Notes: a model not told the origin generated them from the sequence alone. DNA of 27,410 bases from an uncultured Blautia sp. (GCA_900553515.1 USDN01000033.1:1-27410), one strand, 5' to 3'. Shown: positions 7,235 to 16,136, counted from the first letter of the stretch. Translations and numbers: made by a program.

Positions 7235-8977
7235 TTACGCAAACTGGCTCATATAAAGAGCCGCATATTTTCCATTCTTTTTCATCAGCTCCTCATGATT
7301 TCCCACTTCCTTAATATCTCCGTCTTCCATATAAAGGATCATATCTGCATCGCGGATAGTGGAAAGGCGATGGGCGATCACGAAGCTTGTACGACCCTTC
7401 ATCAGCTCCGCCATAGCTTTCTGGATCAGAACCTCTGTATGAGTATCCACATTGCTGGTAGCCTCATCCAGGATCATGATCTCCGGATCAGACGCAATGG
7501 CGCGGGCAATAGTCAGAAGCTGCCGTTCTCCCTGGGAGATATTTTCTGCACCTTTACTTAACACCATATCATACCCTCCCGGAAGGGTTTTAATAAAGCT
7601 GTGTGCACAGGCAGATTTCGCAGACTCTTTGATCTTTTCTTTCGGCATATTTTCTTCCGCATATCCGATATTTTCTCCAATAGTTCCTTCAAACAGCCAG
7701 GTATCCTGAAGAACCATGCCAAATCGGTCGCGAAGTTCCTCTCTTGACATATCCGTAATCCTGACGCCGTCTACTTTGATCGATCCTCCGTTTACCTCGT
7801 AGAAACGCATCAGAAGATTGATAAGAGTGGTTTTCCCGGCGCCTGTAGGCCCTACTACCGCAACCTTCTGTCCGGGCTTTACCGTCAGATTGATCCCGTT
7901 CATCAGAAGATGGTCCGGTGTATATCCGAATTTTACATTTTCAAAAGTAACCCGTCCGCTTCGATCCTTCGGAACCACACACTGCTCGCTGTCCGGAATC
8001 TCCTCTTCTGCATCCAGAAGGCTGAAAATACGGTTTCCTGCTGCCGCTGCCGCGCCAAAACTTCCTACCATTCCTGCAATAGCAGAAAACGGCTCCGCGA
8101 AACGCCATGTGTATTCCAGCATAGCCTGCACGTTTCCTACTGCAATTTTTCCGGCAATAGCCCAGAGACAGCCAATTGCTGCACAGAGTACATACCCCAG
8201 GTCATTTACAAGAGTGGTGATCGGGCTTACTGCCCCTGCAGTCGTTTCTGCTTTTCTGGAACTGGTTTTCAGTGCGTCATTCAGTCCGGCAAATGCTTTT
8301 TTTGCACGTTCCTGATAATTAAAGGTCTGGACCACCGACTGTCCATTATACATTTCTTCCACATAACCGTTCAGTTTCCCCAGCAGCTCCTGCTGTTCCC
8401 CATAATACTTTTCACTGGCCTTCATTACCCCTGCCGCGCTCAAAAGAGAAAGCGGAACCATAATGATCGGAATCAGAGACAATGACGGACTGATCAGCAG
8501 CATCATGATCAGAACACCTGCCGCTGTCGTTACCTGAGTTACTACCGCAGTCAGGTTCTGGCTGATGGTATTATTAATCGTATCTACATCATTGGTAATA
8601 ACACTTAATATATCTCCGTGAGTATGAACATCATAATAATTCAATTTTAAACGATGCATTTTCTCATCGATCTCCCGCCGTATCGTCTGCATCACATTGG
8701 CAGTAATCTTTGCCATTCCAAATCCCTGCAGAAAGGAAAACAGCTGAGAAACAAAATACAGGGCAACCAGCGCTGCCAGAAGCCAGAGGATCTTTTCCCA
8801 GTAAAACGCTCCGTCTGCAATGCCGGCAAAAAGTGTTGTAGTCACCTTCCCCACAAGGAAAGGCGCAAGAACCATAAAAGCTGTGCTGATCACCGCTGAC
8901 AAAAGTACCAGGATCAGGCGCAGACGGTATGCTTTCAGATATCCCAAAAGCCGCTTAAATATTGTTGTGTTTTTCAT
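7235..8977 (-). CDS. ABC exporter half-transporter (membrane domain fused to ATPase), catalytic-site subunit
   Basis: The 580-residue protein has an N-terminal six-helix exporter domain (residues about 10-310) and a nucleotide-binding domain. Walker A is GPTGAGKT at 376-383, the signature is ISQGE at 480-484 and Walker B is MILDEATS with catalytic Glu505. The Walker A/B site is canonical but the signature is degenerate (ISQGE instead of LSGGQ). The upstream gene shows the complementary deviation, so the two probably form a heterodimer with one active and one degenerate ATP site, as in TM287/288 or BmrCD. The ATG at 8975-8977 follows GGAGG by 9 nt and lies one base after the upstream stop. Regulation is likely through the MerR protein at 10794. 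The substrate is unknown; multidrug or lipid-like compounds are typical. Confidence 0.93.
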   Translation of the reverse strand: MKNTTIFKRLLGYLKAYRLRLILVLLSAVISTAFMVLAPFLVGKVTTTLFAGIADGAFYWEKILWLLAALVALYFVSQLFSFLQGFGMAKITANVMQTIRREIDEKMHRLKLNYYDVHTHGDILSVITNDVDTINNTISQNLTAVVTQVTTAAGVLIMMLLISPSLSLIPIIMVPLSLLSAAGVMKASEKYYGEQQELLGKLNGYVEEMYNGQSVVQTFNYQERAKKAFAGLNDALKTSSRKAETTAGAVSPITTLVNDLGYVLCAAIGCLWAIAGKIAVGNVQAMLEYTWRFAEPFSAIAGMVGSFGAAAAAGNRIFSLLDAEEEIPDSEQCVVPKDRSGRVTFENVKFGYTPDHLLMNGINLTVKPGQKVAVVGPTGAGKTTLINLLMRFYEVNGGSIKVDGVRITDMSREELRDRFGMVLQDTWLFEGTIGENIGYAEENMPKEKIKESAKSACAHSFIKTLPGGYDMVLSKGAENISQGERQLLTIARAIASDPEIMILDEATSNVDTHTEVLIQKAMAELMKGRTSFVIAHRLSTIRDADMILYMEDGDIKEVGNHEELMKKNGKYAALYMSQFA

Positions 8978-8978
8978 A

Positions 8979-10703
8979 TCAGATTGCCTCCTTTCCCAAC
9001 TGTATCTCTGCAATTTCCCGATAAAGAGGACAGGTGTTTAACAGCTCCTTATGTGTTCCATTTCCCACGATCTGCCCGTCGTCCACCACCAGGATACGGT
9101 CTGCATCCAGAATCGTGCTGACCCTCTGTGCTACCATGATCACTGTCGCATTTCCTATACTCTCTTTCAGATTCTGACGCAGCTGACGGTCTGTTTTCAT
9201 ATCCAACGCAGAAAAACTGTCGTCAAATACATAGATTTCCGGTTTTTTCATCATTGCTCTGGCAATTGCCATACGCTGCCTCTGACCTCCGGATAAATTC
9301 GTTCCTCCCTGGGCAATTGCATCATGATATCCCTGTTTCTTTTTGCAGATAAATTCATCTGCACATGCGATCTTTGCCGCCTGCTTCCAGTCTTCCTCTG
9401 TGCCATTTTCCTTTCCAAAATTCAAATTATCTGCAATGTCTCCGGAAAACAGCACATTTTTCTGCGGAACATATCCAATCAGAGAACGCAGATCCTCCAT
9501 ACGATATTCCTTTGCATTTACTCCGTCAATTAATACCTCCCCGAACATTGGATCATACAGCCTTGGGATCAGTTTCAGGATACTGGATTTACCACGTCCG
9601 GTTCCTCCTATAATGGCTGTTATCTCTCCTGGATTTGATACAAAACTTACATCTTTCAAAATCGGCTCATCTGCTCCCGGATATGCAAATGTCACATGAC
9701 GAAACTCCACAGTGGCATGTGCCGGACGCTTTTCCAGAGGAAAACTCCCGTCTCTGATAGAACTTTCTGTTTCCAGAACTTCTGAAATTCGTTTTGCACA
9801 GGCATAGCTGGTAGGGAACATCATAATCACCAGTGACAGCATCATTACAGAAGTCAGTACCATGCTGATATACTGGCTGTTTGCCACCAGAGATCCCACC
9901 TCCATAGCGCCGGTATTCACATAACAGGCTCCCATTCCCAGAACAGCTGCTGTGGTAACGCCAAAGATCACACTGATTACCGGCATTAAAAGACTGGTAA
10001 TACGACCTGCTGTCATAGCTGTCATGGCATAATCGCCATTGGCTTCCTCAAAGCGGCCGCTCTCTGCTTTCTGTTTATTAAATGCGCGGATCACACGTAC
10101 GCCTTCCAGAGACTCCAGAAACAGACGGTTGATCTGATCCAGTTTTTTTCTCAGACGAATAGAATACCGGGAAGCTAATATCATAATGATTGCCAGTGCA
10201 ATAAGAAGCACGGGAATTGCCACCAGCAGTACAGAACTGACCTGACCGCCTGTAGCAGCGGAAAACACGAGTCCTGCAACTGCCATCATAGGCGCAAGAA
10301 GCCCCACACGAAGCAGCAGCGTCAGAAAGTTCTGTACATTGGTAATGTCTGAAGTACTTCTGGTAACAAGACTTGCCGTACCGAACTTATCCATTTCCGC
10401 AGCAGAAAACTCCTGCACTCTGGAAAAAACATGATTTCTCAGCTGTGCCGCAAAATCTGTAGATATATAGGATGCGATCTTAACAGACCAAAAGCTGATG
10501 ATACAGGACAGTACTGTAATGCCTGCCATAATCGCTGCATACATCCAGATTACACTGTTTTCGCCTTCCGCAACTCCATGACTGATCATCTGCGCCAGAA
10601 AAGACGGCAGTAGCATCTGCCCTACAGCCGACAATAATACCAGCGCAAACAGACCGGCAACCTGTTTTGGTTTTAACTTTACTTTTGAAAATATCGTTTT
10701 CAT
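8979..10703 (-). CDS. ABC exporter half-transporter, degenerate-site subunit
   Basis: The 574-residue protein has six predicted membrane helices (residues about 15-300) and a nucleotide-binding domain with Walker A GGTGRGKS (366-373), signature LSGGQRQR (470-477) and Walker B YVFDDSFSALD. The catalytic glutamate is replaced by Asp495, the known mark of the degenerate site in heterodimeric exporters, while its LSGGQ signature completes the active site of the partner. A ribosome site AAGGGGAG precedes the ATG at 10701-10703. It is the first gene of the exporter operon and is divergent from a MerR-family regulator; the shared region carries the regulated promoter. Confidence 0.94.
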   Translation of the reverse strand: MKTIFSKVKLKPKQVAGLFALVLLSAVGQMLLPSFLAQMISHGVAEGENSVIWMYAAIMAGITVLSCIISFWSVKIASYISTDFAAQLRNHVFSRVQEFSAAEMDKFGTASLVTRSTSDITNVQNFLTLLLRVGLLAPMMAVAGLVFSAATGGQVSSVLLVAIPVLLIALAIIMILASRYSIRLRKKLDQINRLFLESLEGVRVIRAFNKQKAESGRFEEANGDYAMTAMTAGRITSLLMPVISVIFGVTTAAVLGMGACYVNTGAMEVGSLVANSQYISMVLTSVMMLSLVIMMFPTSYACAKRISEVLETESSIRDGSFPLEKRPAHATVEFRHVTFAYPGADEPILKDVSFVSNPGEITAIIGGTGRGKSSILKLIPRLYDPMFGEVLIDGVNAKEYRMEDLRSLIGYVPQKNVLFSGDIADNLNFGKENGTEEDWKQAAKIACADEFICKKKQGYHDAIAQGGTNLSGGQRQRMAIARAMMKKPEIYVFDDSFSALDMKTDRQLRQNLKESIGNATVIMVAQRVSTILDADRILVVDDGQIVGNGTHKELLNTCPLYREIAEIQLGKEAI

Positions 10704-10752
10704 AATAGCTGAATCTCCCCTTCAATCCTTGATTTCTTCTTTGTCAGAAGGT

Positions 10753-10783
10753 ATCATATAATGTACAGCAACTGTACAGTCAA
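10753..10783 (-). promoter_or_regulatory. MerR-type promoter/operator with 19-bp spacer for the ABC exporter
   Basis: On the minus strand TTGACT (10778-10783) and TATGAT (10753-10758) are separated by 19 bp, two more than usual. The spacer holds a palindrome, TGTACAG-CAA-CTGTACA on the plus strand (10762-10778), with 7-bp arms. Overlong spacers with a centred dyad are the classic target of MerR-family activators, which twist the DNA to bring the two boxes into phase. The neighbouring MerR gene is the obvious ligand-responsive activator. Confidence 0.85.
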
Positions 10784-10793
10784 GGGGGTTTTT

Positions 10794-11603
10794 ATGGATC
10801 ATAAAAAATATTTATATTCATCTGGAGAATTTGCAAAATTTACCGGTGTCAACAAACGTACTTTACACTATTATAATGACATTGGGTTATTTCAGCCGGA
10901 AGTGATCCGGGAAAACGGCTATCATTACTATACCTGCTTTCAATTCGCTCAGCTGGAATTAATCCTGACCTTACGCAAGGTCGGGCTTTCTATTGAGGAA
11001 ATCCGGGAATATGTAACAAGACCGTCCGATGAATCCTTTTCTCAGATGATGACCAAAAAGAAAAAGCTGATCGACGAATCCATCGAACAGCTTTTATCTG
11101 CACAGGCTTTTCTGGAGCAAAAAGCAGAACGTCTGAAACTGGGAATGCAGTCTCACCACGGCAAAATAGAACTATGTACTCTCCCGGAAAAAAAGCTTGT
11201 ACTTTCCTCTTCTATCTCCGGACGATATGATGAAGAAGATTTTTCCGTTGCCGCTGAGTTTTCACTTCGCCTGAAGAAACTCTTCCATCTTTACGACAGC
11301 TTTGGAAGCCGTATCTCCACAGACAATCTTCAGAAAGGCAATTTCACCGGCTACGACTCCTTCTTTGCCTACTGCCCTCCTGCTTCCGATTCCTGGGACA
11401 TGATCCTTCCTGCCGGAAAGTATCTGCGCGCCTTCTGTGTCGGTGACTGGAGCAGGATCCCTGCCGTTTATCAGTCTGTTCTTGCCTATGCCCGCGAACA
11501 TGATCTGACCCTTACCGGACATGCCTACGAAGAAGGTTTAAACGAAATGTCCATCAACGACCGCAGTGATTATATTACCATGATCACGATCCGATGCGAA
11601 TAA
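10794..11603 (+). CDS. MerR-family transcriptional activator, BmrR-like with C-terminal ligand domain
   Basis: The 269-residue protein begins with a MerR winged helix: SSGEFAKFTGVNKRTLHYY (residues about 9-27), then the wing region with RENGYHYY. A dimerising helix of about 45 residues and a C-terminal domain of about 140 residues with alternating strands follow, resembling the GyrI/BmrR effector-binding fold. I chose the ATG at 10794 because AAGGGGG lies 6 nt before it; an ATG eleven codons earlier sits in the operator. It is divergent from the ABC exporter, with the 19-bp-spacer promoter between them, so it most likely senses a drug-like ligand and switches the exporter on. A TATAAT at 10757-10762 could serve as its own -10 element, but no good -35 box is visible. 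Confidence 0.9.
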   Translation: MDHKKYLYSSGEFAKFTGVNKRTLHYYNDIGLFQPEVIRENGYHYYTCFQFAQLELILTLRKVGLSIEEIREYVTRPSDESFSQMMTKKKKLIDESIEQLLSAQAFLEQKAERLKLGMQSHHGKIELCTLPEKKLVLSSSISGRYDEEDFSVAAEFSLRLKKLFHLYDSFGSRISTDNLQKGNFTGYDSFFAYCPPASDSWDMILPAGKYLRAFCVGDWSRIPAVYQSVLAYAREHDLTLTGHAYEEGLNEMSINDRSDYITMITIRCE

Positions 11604-11639
11604 CAAAGTCTTTCTGCACCGGACCATGCTTTTTATATA

Positions 11640-12290
11640 TCACGAATGCTGTCTTGTATAAATTTTCAGGCAGACCCAGTAGCTTCCTGCCATCAGAACT
11701 CCCCCCAGGATCAAAGCAATCCCTGTCAGGATCTTCGGATCTGTCTGAAAAATCCTGCTTATCCACTGACCGCGGCTGGATAAACCATAAAATCCGGCAG
11801 TGACGATAACCATCCCCACATAAAGAATGGTTCCTTTTTTATTTCCCAACAGATAAAATCCAATGCTGAACACCGCTGTTGCGATCAGAGATACTGCAAC
11901 GCCGGCTGCCACATAAAACATTCCTGTCCGGATATCCACCGTTTTTCCCAGATATACATAGCCCAGTACCATAATTACAGAAATCACCGTGTTAATCCCC
12001 ATATAAATAAAATTATCAATAAAGCGCGCCATAATGATCTCTTTCTTTGTAACCGGGTAAGTCAGCATGATCTCATCAAACTGAACCTTCTCATCCTGTT
12101 CCAGAGCCATCTGAAAAACGGAAATCGTAGTCATGGGAATGCACAAAACAACAAAAAGCATCATCATATACCTGTTTGATCCCATAAGGACTGCAAGTAC
12201 AACCATTGCCAGATATCCAAGTACGTTACTCAGCAGATTTTTAGGAATACAAAATGTATCATAAAAATCTTTTTTTATAATTCCCCACAT
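11640..12290 (-). CDS. ABC-2-type permease subunit
   Basis: The 216-residue protein has six hydrophobic segments and no ATPase motifs. It begins MWGIIKKDFYDTFCIPKN, the usual start of small ABC-2 permeases that pair with a separate ATPase, and contains the cytoplasmic stretch FDEIMLTYPVTKKEIIMARF typical of this group. The start at 12288-12290 has a GGGAGAGG site and comes one base after the ATPase stop (TAGTATG), so the pair is co-translated. It is the third gene of a regulator-ATPase-permease operon resembling Bacillus ytr-type cell-envelope stress modules. The substrate is unknown. Confidence 0.87.
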   Translation of the reverse strand: MWGIIKKDFYDTFCIPKNLLSNVLGYLAMVVLAVLMGSNRYMMMLFVVLCIPMTTISVFQMALEQDEKVQFDEIMLTYPVTKKEIIMARFIDNFIYMGINTVISVIMVLGYVYLGKTVDIRTGMFYVAAGVAVSLIATAVFSIGFYLLGNKKGTILYVGMVIVTAGFYGLSSRGQWISRIFQTDPKILTGIALILGGVLMAGSYWVCLKIYTRQHS

Positions 12291-12291
12291 A

Positions 12292-13149
12292 CTATACCTC
12301 TCCCTTCACATACATCAGCATAATGTCTTCCACAGACGCCTTTTCCATTTCCAGATCCGGAAAAACACTTAAAATTCCATTCCTGTTCCTTACCAGAACC
12401 TTATACTCATAGGGTTCCTTTTTAAATGAAACAATATCTTCCTCCCGAAGAGACTCGAAAAAGTCTTTTCCGCAATGCAGGACTCCATAATCATTCTGCA
12501 GCTCATCATAGCTTTTTACAAACTGAAGCTTTCCTTCATGAAGAAAGGCAATATAATCTGCCACTTTGTCAAGATCGCTGGTAATATGGGAAGACATCAC
12601 AACCGTATGGTCTTCCTCCTCTGTAAATTCCCGGATCAGTTCCAGAATCTCATCCCGGAAAACAGGATCCAGACCGCTGGTTGCTTCATCCAGGATCAGA
12701 AGTCTTGGCTTGTGGCTGAATGCTATGGCAAACTCCAGCTTCATTTTCATTCCCTTGGAGAATTTTTTCAGTTTCTTGTCTGCCGGAAGTCCAAATCGGG
12801 ACAAATAAGCGTCATACTTCTCCATATCCCAGTTCCGGTAAACCTTTTTCAGCATTTTTCCAATAAATTCCGGCGTATATTCCAGATTGTAATGGCTGAC
12901 GTCAAAGATAACTGCAATATCCTCCTTGATCTCTTTTTCCCGATTTTTTAACTGCTTTCCTAAAATTTTTATCTCTTCATAATCTGCCCTGATCAGTCCA
13001 AGCAGGGACTGGAGCAAAGTGGATTTCCCGGCGCCGTTTTCTCCCACCAGCCCCAGAACCGTACCCTGGGGAACGTTCAGGCTTAAATTTTTCAGGGAAA
13101 AATCCCTGTATTCTTTTGACAGATTCTTTATCTCAATTGCATTTTCCAT
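12292..13149 (-). CDS. ABC transporter ATP-binding protein (Ytr/ABC-2 partner type)
   Basis: The 285-residue protein has Walker A GENGAGKS (around residue 40), a weakened signature FSKGMKMKLEFA instead of LSGGQ, and Walker B RLLILDEATSGLD followed by the H-loop SSHIT. The FSKGMK-type signature is usual in ATPases of GntR-controlled ABC-2 modules. The start is chosen at 13147-13149 with GAGG 6 nt upstream; an ATG directly before it and a GTG four codons earlier are possible alternatives. It lies 25 bp after the GntR regulator and one base before the permease. Confidence 0.92.
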   Translation of the reverse strand: MENAIEIKNLSKEYRDFSLKNLSLNVPQGTVLGLVGENGAGKSTLLQSLLGLIRADYEEIKILGKQLKNREKEIKEDIAVIFDVSHYNLEYTPEFIGKMLKKVYRNWDMEKYDAYLSRFGLPADKKLKKFSKGMKMKLEFAIAFSHKPRLLILDEATSGLDPVFRDEILELIREFTEEEDHTVVMSSHITSDLDKVADYIAFLHEGKLQFVKSYDELQNDYGVLHCGKDFFESLREEDIVSFKKEPYEYKVLVRNRNGILSVFPDLEMEKASVEDIMLMYVKGEV

Positions 13150-13174
13150 CATATACCTCACACACCTTTACGTC

Positions 13175-13546
13175 TTATTCGCTGTAAAGCAGCTCCAGAC
13201 TTTCCTTCAGAGAATCCAGAGACACACTGTTCTGTTTCGCCAGTTCACATGCTTCTGTTAAATATTCTTCTATCTTTCTCAGATTTTCCTCCCGTATAAA
13301 ATCCTGATTCTGTGCAGATACAAACGTCCCTTTTGCCGGAACTGTCACAATAAATCCGTCCTTTACAAGATCGTCATAGGCTCTCTGAGTAGTGATAACA
13401 CTCACATGGAGTTCCTTCGCCAGCTTTCGCATAGACGGCATGGGATCTCCCGGTTTCAGTTCCCCGCTCATAATCATCCCCTTGATCTGTGAAGTGATCT
13501 GTTCATAAATCGGTTTCGTACTGGCATTGCTTAAAATTATTTCCAT
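13175..13546 (-). CDS. GntR-family repressor, YtrA subfamily
   Basis: The 123-residue protein has a GntR winged helix at residues about 10-78: KPIYEQITSQIKGMIMSGEL, then PGDPMPSMRKLAKELHVS and TTQRAYDDLVKDGFI. A short C-terminal helical tail of about 40 residues follows, with no ligand domain, which is the YtrA architecture. Such proteins repress their own operon of ABC-2 transporter genes, as suggested by the two downstream genes. The operator is most likely the large dyad at 13621-13648. An AGGATGA sequence 8 nt before the ATG at 13544-13546 is a modest ribosome site. Confidence 0.93.
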   Translation of the reverse strand: MEIILSNASTKPIYEQITSQIKGMIMSGELKPGDPMPSMRKLAKELHVSVITTQRAYDDLVKDGFIVTVPAKGTFVSAQNQDFIREENLRKIEEYLTEACELAKQNSVSLDSLKESLELLYSE

Positions 13547-13620
13547 ATTAAATCATCCTGTACCTTTTACTTGAAACAGAACCTGTGCACCGGTTCTGCA
13601 TCTGTACTTATGTTACAAGT

Positions 13621-13651
13621 ACAGTATATACTACAATGTATATACTGTCAA
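13621..13651 (-). promoter_or_regulatory. Promoter of the GntR-ABC operon, covered by a 28-bp palindrome
   Basis: On the minus strand TTGACA (13646-13651), a 17-bp spacer and TATACT (13623-13628) form a near-consensus promoter. A perfect inverted repeat ACAGTATATAC-TACAAT-GTATATACTGT (13621-13648) spans it almost entirely, so a bound dimer would block polymerase. YtrA-type repressors bind such dyads. A second dyad, TGTACTT-N7-AAGTACA (13603-13623), lies at the predicted start of transcription and may be an additional operator or a leader hairpin. Confidence 0.82.
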
Positions 13652-13672
13652 TATTAAATATATACAGTTTTC

Positions 13673-13720
13673 GACAAAAAAACACCGGTTTCTTTTTTTG
13701 TAAAGAAACCGGTGTTTTCC
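13673..13720 (-). terminator. Intrinsic terminator of the feoAB gene
   Basis: A perfect 17-bp stem (13679-13695 with 13702-13718) encloses a 6-base loop. On the minus strand it is followed by a run of seven T, and it begins about 10 nt after the feoB stop. The A-run before the stem on the opposite side makes it potentially active for read-through in the other direction as well. Confidence 0.9.
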
Positions 13721-13726
13721 ACTTAT

Positions 13727-16072
13727 TTAAAAAATCCCGCCGATCAGGTAAACTGCCAGAGCAGCCACCCACGCGATCACACACTGTCCGATCACTACTC
13801 CGACAGCCCATTTGCCGCCCAGCTCTCTTTTGATCGCTGCAATTGCCGCAACGCAGGGCGTATAAAGAAGACAGAACACAAGAAGGCTTGCCGCTGCCAG
13901 AGGCGTAACAGCTGCCAGCAGCGCCTCTGTACTTCCAAACAGTACGGAAAGGGTGGAAACCACACTTTCCTTTGCCATAAATCCTGTGATCAGAGCGGTG
14001 GATATCCGCCAGTCTCCAAATCCCATAGGCTTAAATACCGGAGCGATCGCTCCTGCCAGCATGGCAAGAATACTGTCTTTAGAATCCGTTACAATATTCA
14101 AATGCATGTCAAAGGTCTGTAAAAACCAGATGGCAAGTGTTGCAAGGAAGATTACGGTAAAGGCTCTCTGAAGAAAATCCTTTGCTTTATCCCACAGAAG
14201 ATGTCCTACGTTTTTTGCCCCCGGCATACGGTAATTTGGAAGCTCCATAACAAACGGAACCGCCTCTCCGCTGAACATGGTACGGCGAAGCAGAAGCGCT
14301 GTCAGAATTCCCATGACAATTCCTCCGAAATACAGAAGGATCATTACCAGCGCACTGTTTTCCGGGAAAAAAGCCGCTGCAAAAAATCCATAAATAGGAA
14401 GCTTTGCAGAACAGCTCATAAATGGTGTCAGAAGAATGGTCATCCTTCGGTCCCGCTCGGAAGGAAGGGTTCTGCTTGCCATAACTCCCGGTACGGTACA
14501 TCCGAAACCAATCAGCATAGGAACGATACTCCGTCCGGAAAGACCGATCTTCCTCAGCAGCTTATCCATCACAAACGCTACTCTTGCCATATATCCGCTG
14601 TCCTCCAGAAGAGACAGGAAAAAGAACAGAGTTACAATAACAGGAAGGAAACTCAGCACGCTTCCCACGCCGTTGAAAATACCGTCCATCACAAGCGACT
14701 GAAGCACACTGTTTACATGAGCCGCCGTCATAAGCTGATCCACATAGCCGCCTAAGGCAGTGATTCCCATATCCAGGATATTGGCAAGAAAAGCCCCGAT
14801 CACTCCGAATGTCAGATAAAAAACAAGAGCCATAATACCGATAAAGCATGGGATTGCCGTATATTTTCCAGTAAGGATCCTGTCGATCTTCGTACTTCTG
14901 ATATGCTCCTTACTTTCTTTTGGCTTCACTACAGAATCGTCGCAGACCTTCTCAATAAAGTCAAAACGCATATGTGCAATGGCGGCGGAACGGTCAAGAC
15001 CGCGTTCCGTTTCCATCTGTCTGACAATGTGTTCCAGCATTTCCTTTTCATTCTGATCCAGATTCAGTTTTTCAAGAATCAACTCGTCTCCCTCTGCAAG
15101 TTTGGCTGCTGCAAACCGAACAGGGATCTCTGCGTCTCCGGCATGATCTTCGATCAGATGCATAATGGCATGGAGGCATCTGTGTACGGCTCCACCGTCG
15201 TCCTCCACATCACAGTAGTCCATTTTTTCCGGTTGTTCCTGATATTTTGCCACATGAAGGGCATGGCTTACAAGTTCATCAATACCCTCATTCTTTGCAG
15301 CGGAAATCGGAACAACCGGAATTCCCAGCATTTCCTCCATGCGGTTGATGTTTATGGAACCACCGTTTTCTCTTACCTCATCCATCATGTTCAGGGCAAG
15401 AACCATAGGAATATCCAGCTCCATCAGCTGCATGGTAAGGTAGAGATTTCTTTCAATATTCGTTGCATCCACAATATTGATAATACCTCTGGGATGCTCA
15501 TTCAACACAAAATTCCTGGTTACAATTTCTTCACTTGAATACGGGGACATGGAATAAATACCCGGAAGATCCGTCACCAGAGTGTTGCTGTTTCCACGGA
15601 TAGAACCGTCCTTCCTGTCTACCGTAACACCGGGAAAATTCCCTACATGCTGGTTAGAACCTGTCAGCTGGTTAAAAAGCGTGGTCTTTCCGCAGTTCTG
15701 GTTTCCTGCCAGAGCAAAGGTAAGAAGTTCTCCGTCAGGAAGAGGATTTTCTGTTTTTTTATAATGGAATTTTCCGCCTTCGCCAAGTCCCGGATGAGGG
15801 ATCGGCTGGGTTGAACGTTTCTTTTTTTCAGCAGAAACGCCTGCGTCTCTTATGTTCTCTATCTCAATTTTTTCCGCATCGGCAAGACGGAGAGTAAGCT
15901 CATAGCTGTGGATACGCAGCTCCATGGGGTCTCCCATAGGCGCATATTTGACCATGGTCACATCTCCCTGGGGAATCAGCCCCATATCAAGAAAATGCTG
16001 TCTTAATGCTCCTTCACCGCCCACAGAACGTATCGTTGCCGTCTTTCCGATCGGCAGATCCTTTAGCGTCAT
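13727..16072 (-). CDS. feoB: Ferrous iron transporter FeoB with an N-terminal FeoA domain
   Basis: The 781-residue protein imports Fe(II). Residues 1-75 form a FeoA/SH3-like domain (LKDLPIGKTATIRSV, LRQHFLDMGLIPQG, LRLADAEKI). A linker of about 40 residues with a basic patch leads to the G-protein domain: G1 GNQNCGKT (123-130), G2 around PGVTVDRK (T150), G3 DLPG (168-171), G4 NMMD (228-231) and G5 SAAK (257-260). The membrane part has the conserved FeoB stretches around LIGFGCTVPGVMASRTL and FMSCSAKLPIYGFF, and cysteines near the end (LLYTPCVAAIAAIKREL). FeoA and FeoB are usually separate genes; fusions occur in some Firmicutes. The gene stands alone with its own promoter and terminator. Confidence 0.95.
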   Translation of the reverse strand: MTLKDLPIGKTATIRSVGGEGALRQHFLDMGLIPQGDVTMVKYAPMGDPMELRIHSYELTLRLADAEKIEIENIRDAGVSAEKKKRSTQPIPHPGLGEGGKFHYKKTENPLPDGELLTFALAGNQNCGKTTLFNQLTGSNQHVGNFPGVTVDRKDGSIRGNSNTLVTDLPGIYSMSPYSSEEIVTRNFVLNEHPRGIINIVDATNIERNLYLTMQLMELDIPMVLALNMMDEVRENGGSININRMEEMLGIPVVPISAAKNEGIDELVSHALHVAKYQEQPEKMDYCDVEDDGGAVHRCLHAIMHLIEDHAGDAEIPVRFAAAKLAEGDELILEKLNLDQNEKEMLEHIVRQMETERGLDRSAAIAHMRFDFIEKVCDDSVVKPKESKEHIRSTKIDRILTGKYTAIPCFIGIMALVFYLTFGVIGAFLANILDMGITALGGYVDQLMTAAHVNSVLQSLVMDGIFNGVGSVLSFLPVIVTLFFFLSLLEDSGYMARVAFVMDKLLRKIGLSGRSIVPMLIGFGCTVPGVMASRTLPSERDRRMTILLTPFMSCSAKLPIYGFFAAAFFPENSALVMILLYFGGIVMGILTALLLRRTMFSGEAVPFVMELPNYRMPGAKNVGHLLWDKAKDFLQRAFTVIFLATLAIWFLQTFDMHLNIVTDSKDSILAMLAGAIAPVFKPMGFGDWRISTALITGFMAKESVVSTLSVLFGSTEALLAAVTPLAAASLLVFCLLYTPCVAAIAAIKRELGGKWAVGVVIGQCVIAWVAALAVYLIGGIF

Positions 16073-16136
16073 TCGTTTTTCCTCTTTTCACTTTCGTCAT
16101 AGGCATCGTATAAACAACTACTGTTTGTCACAGATA

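Noticed and set aside
7910..8485. 191-residue open frame antisense to the ABC exporter
   Set aside because: A shadow of a gene with full Walker and signature motifs; cysteine- and histidine-rich random-looking translation.
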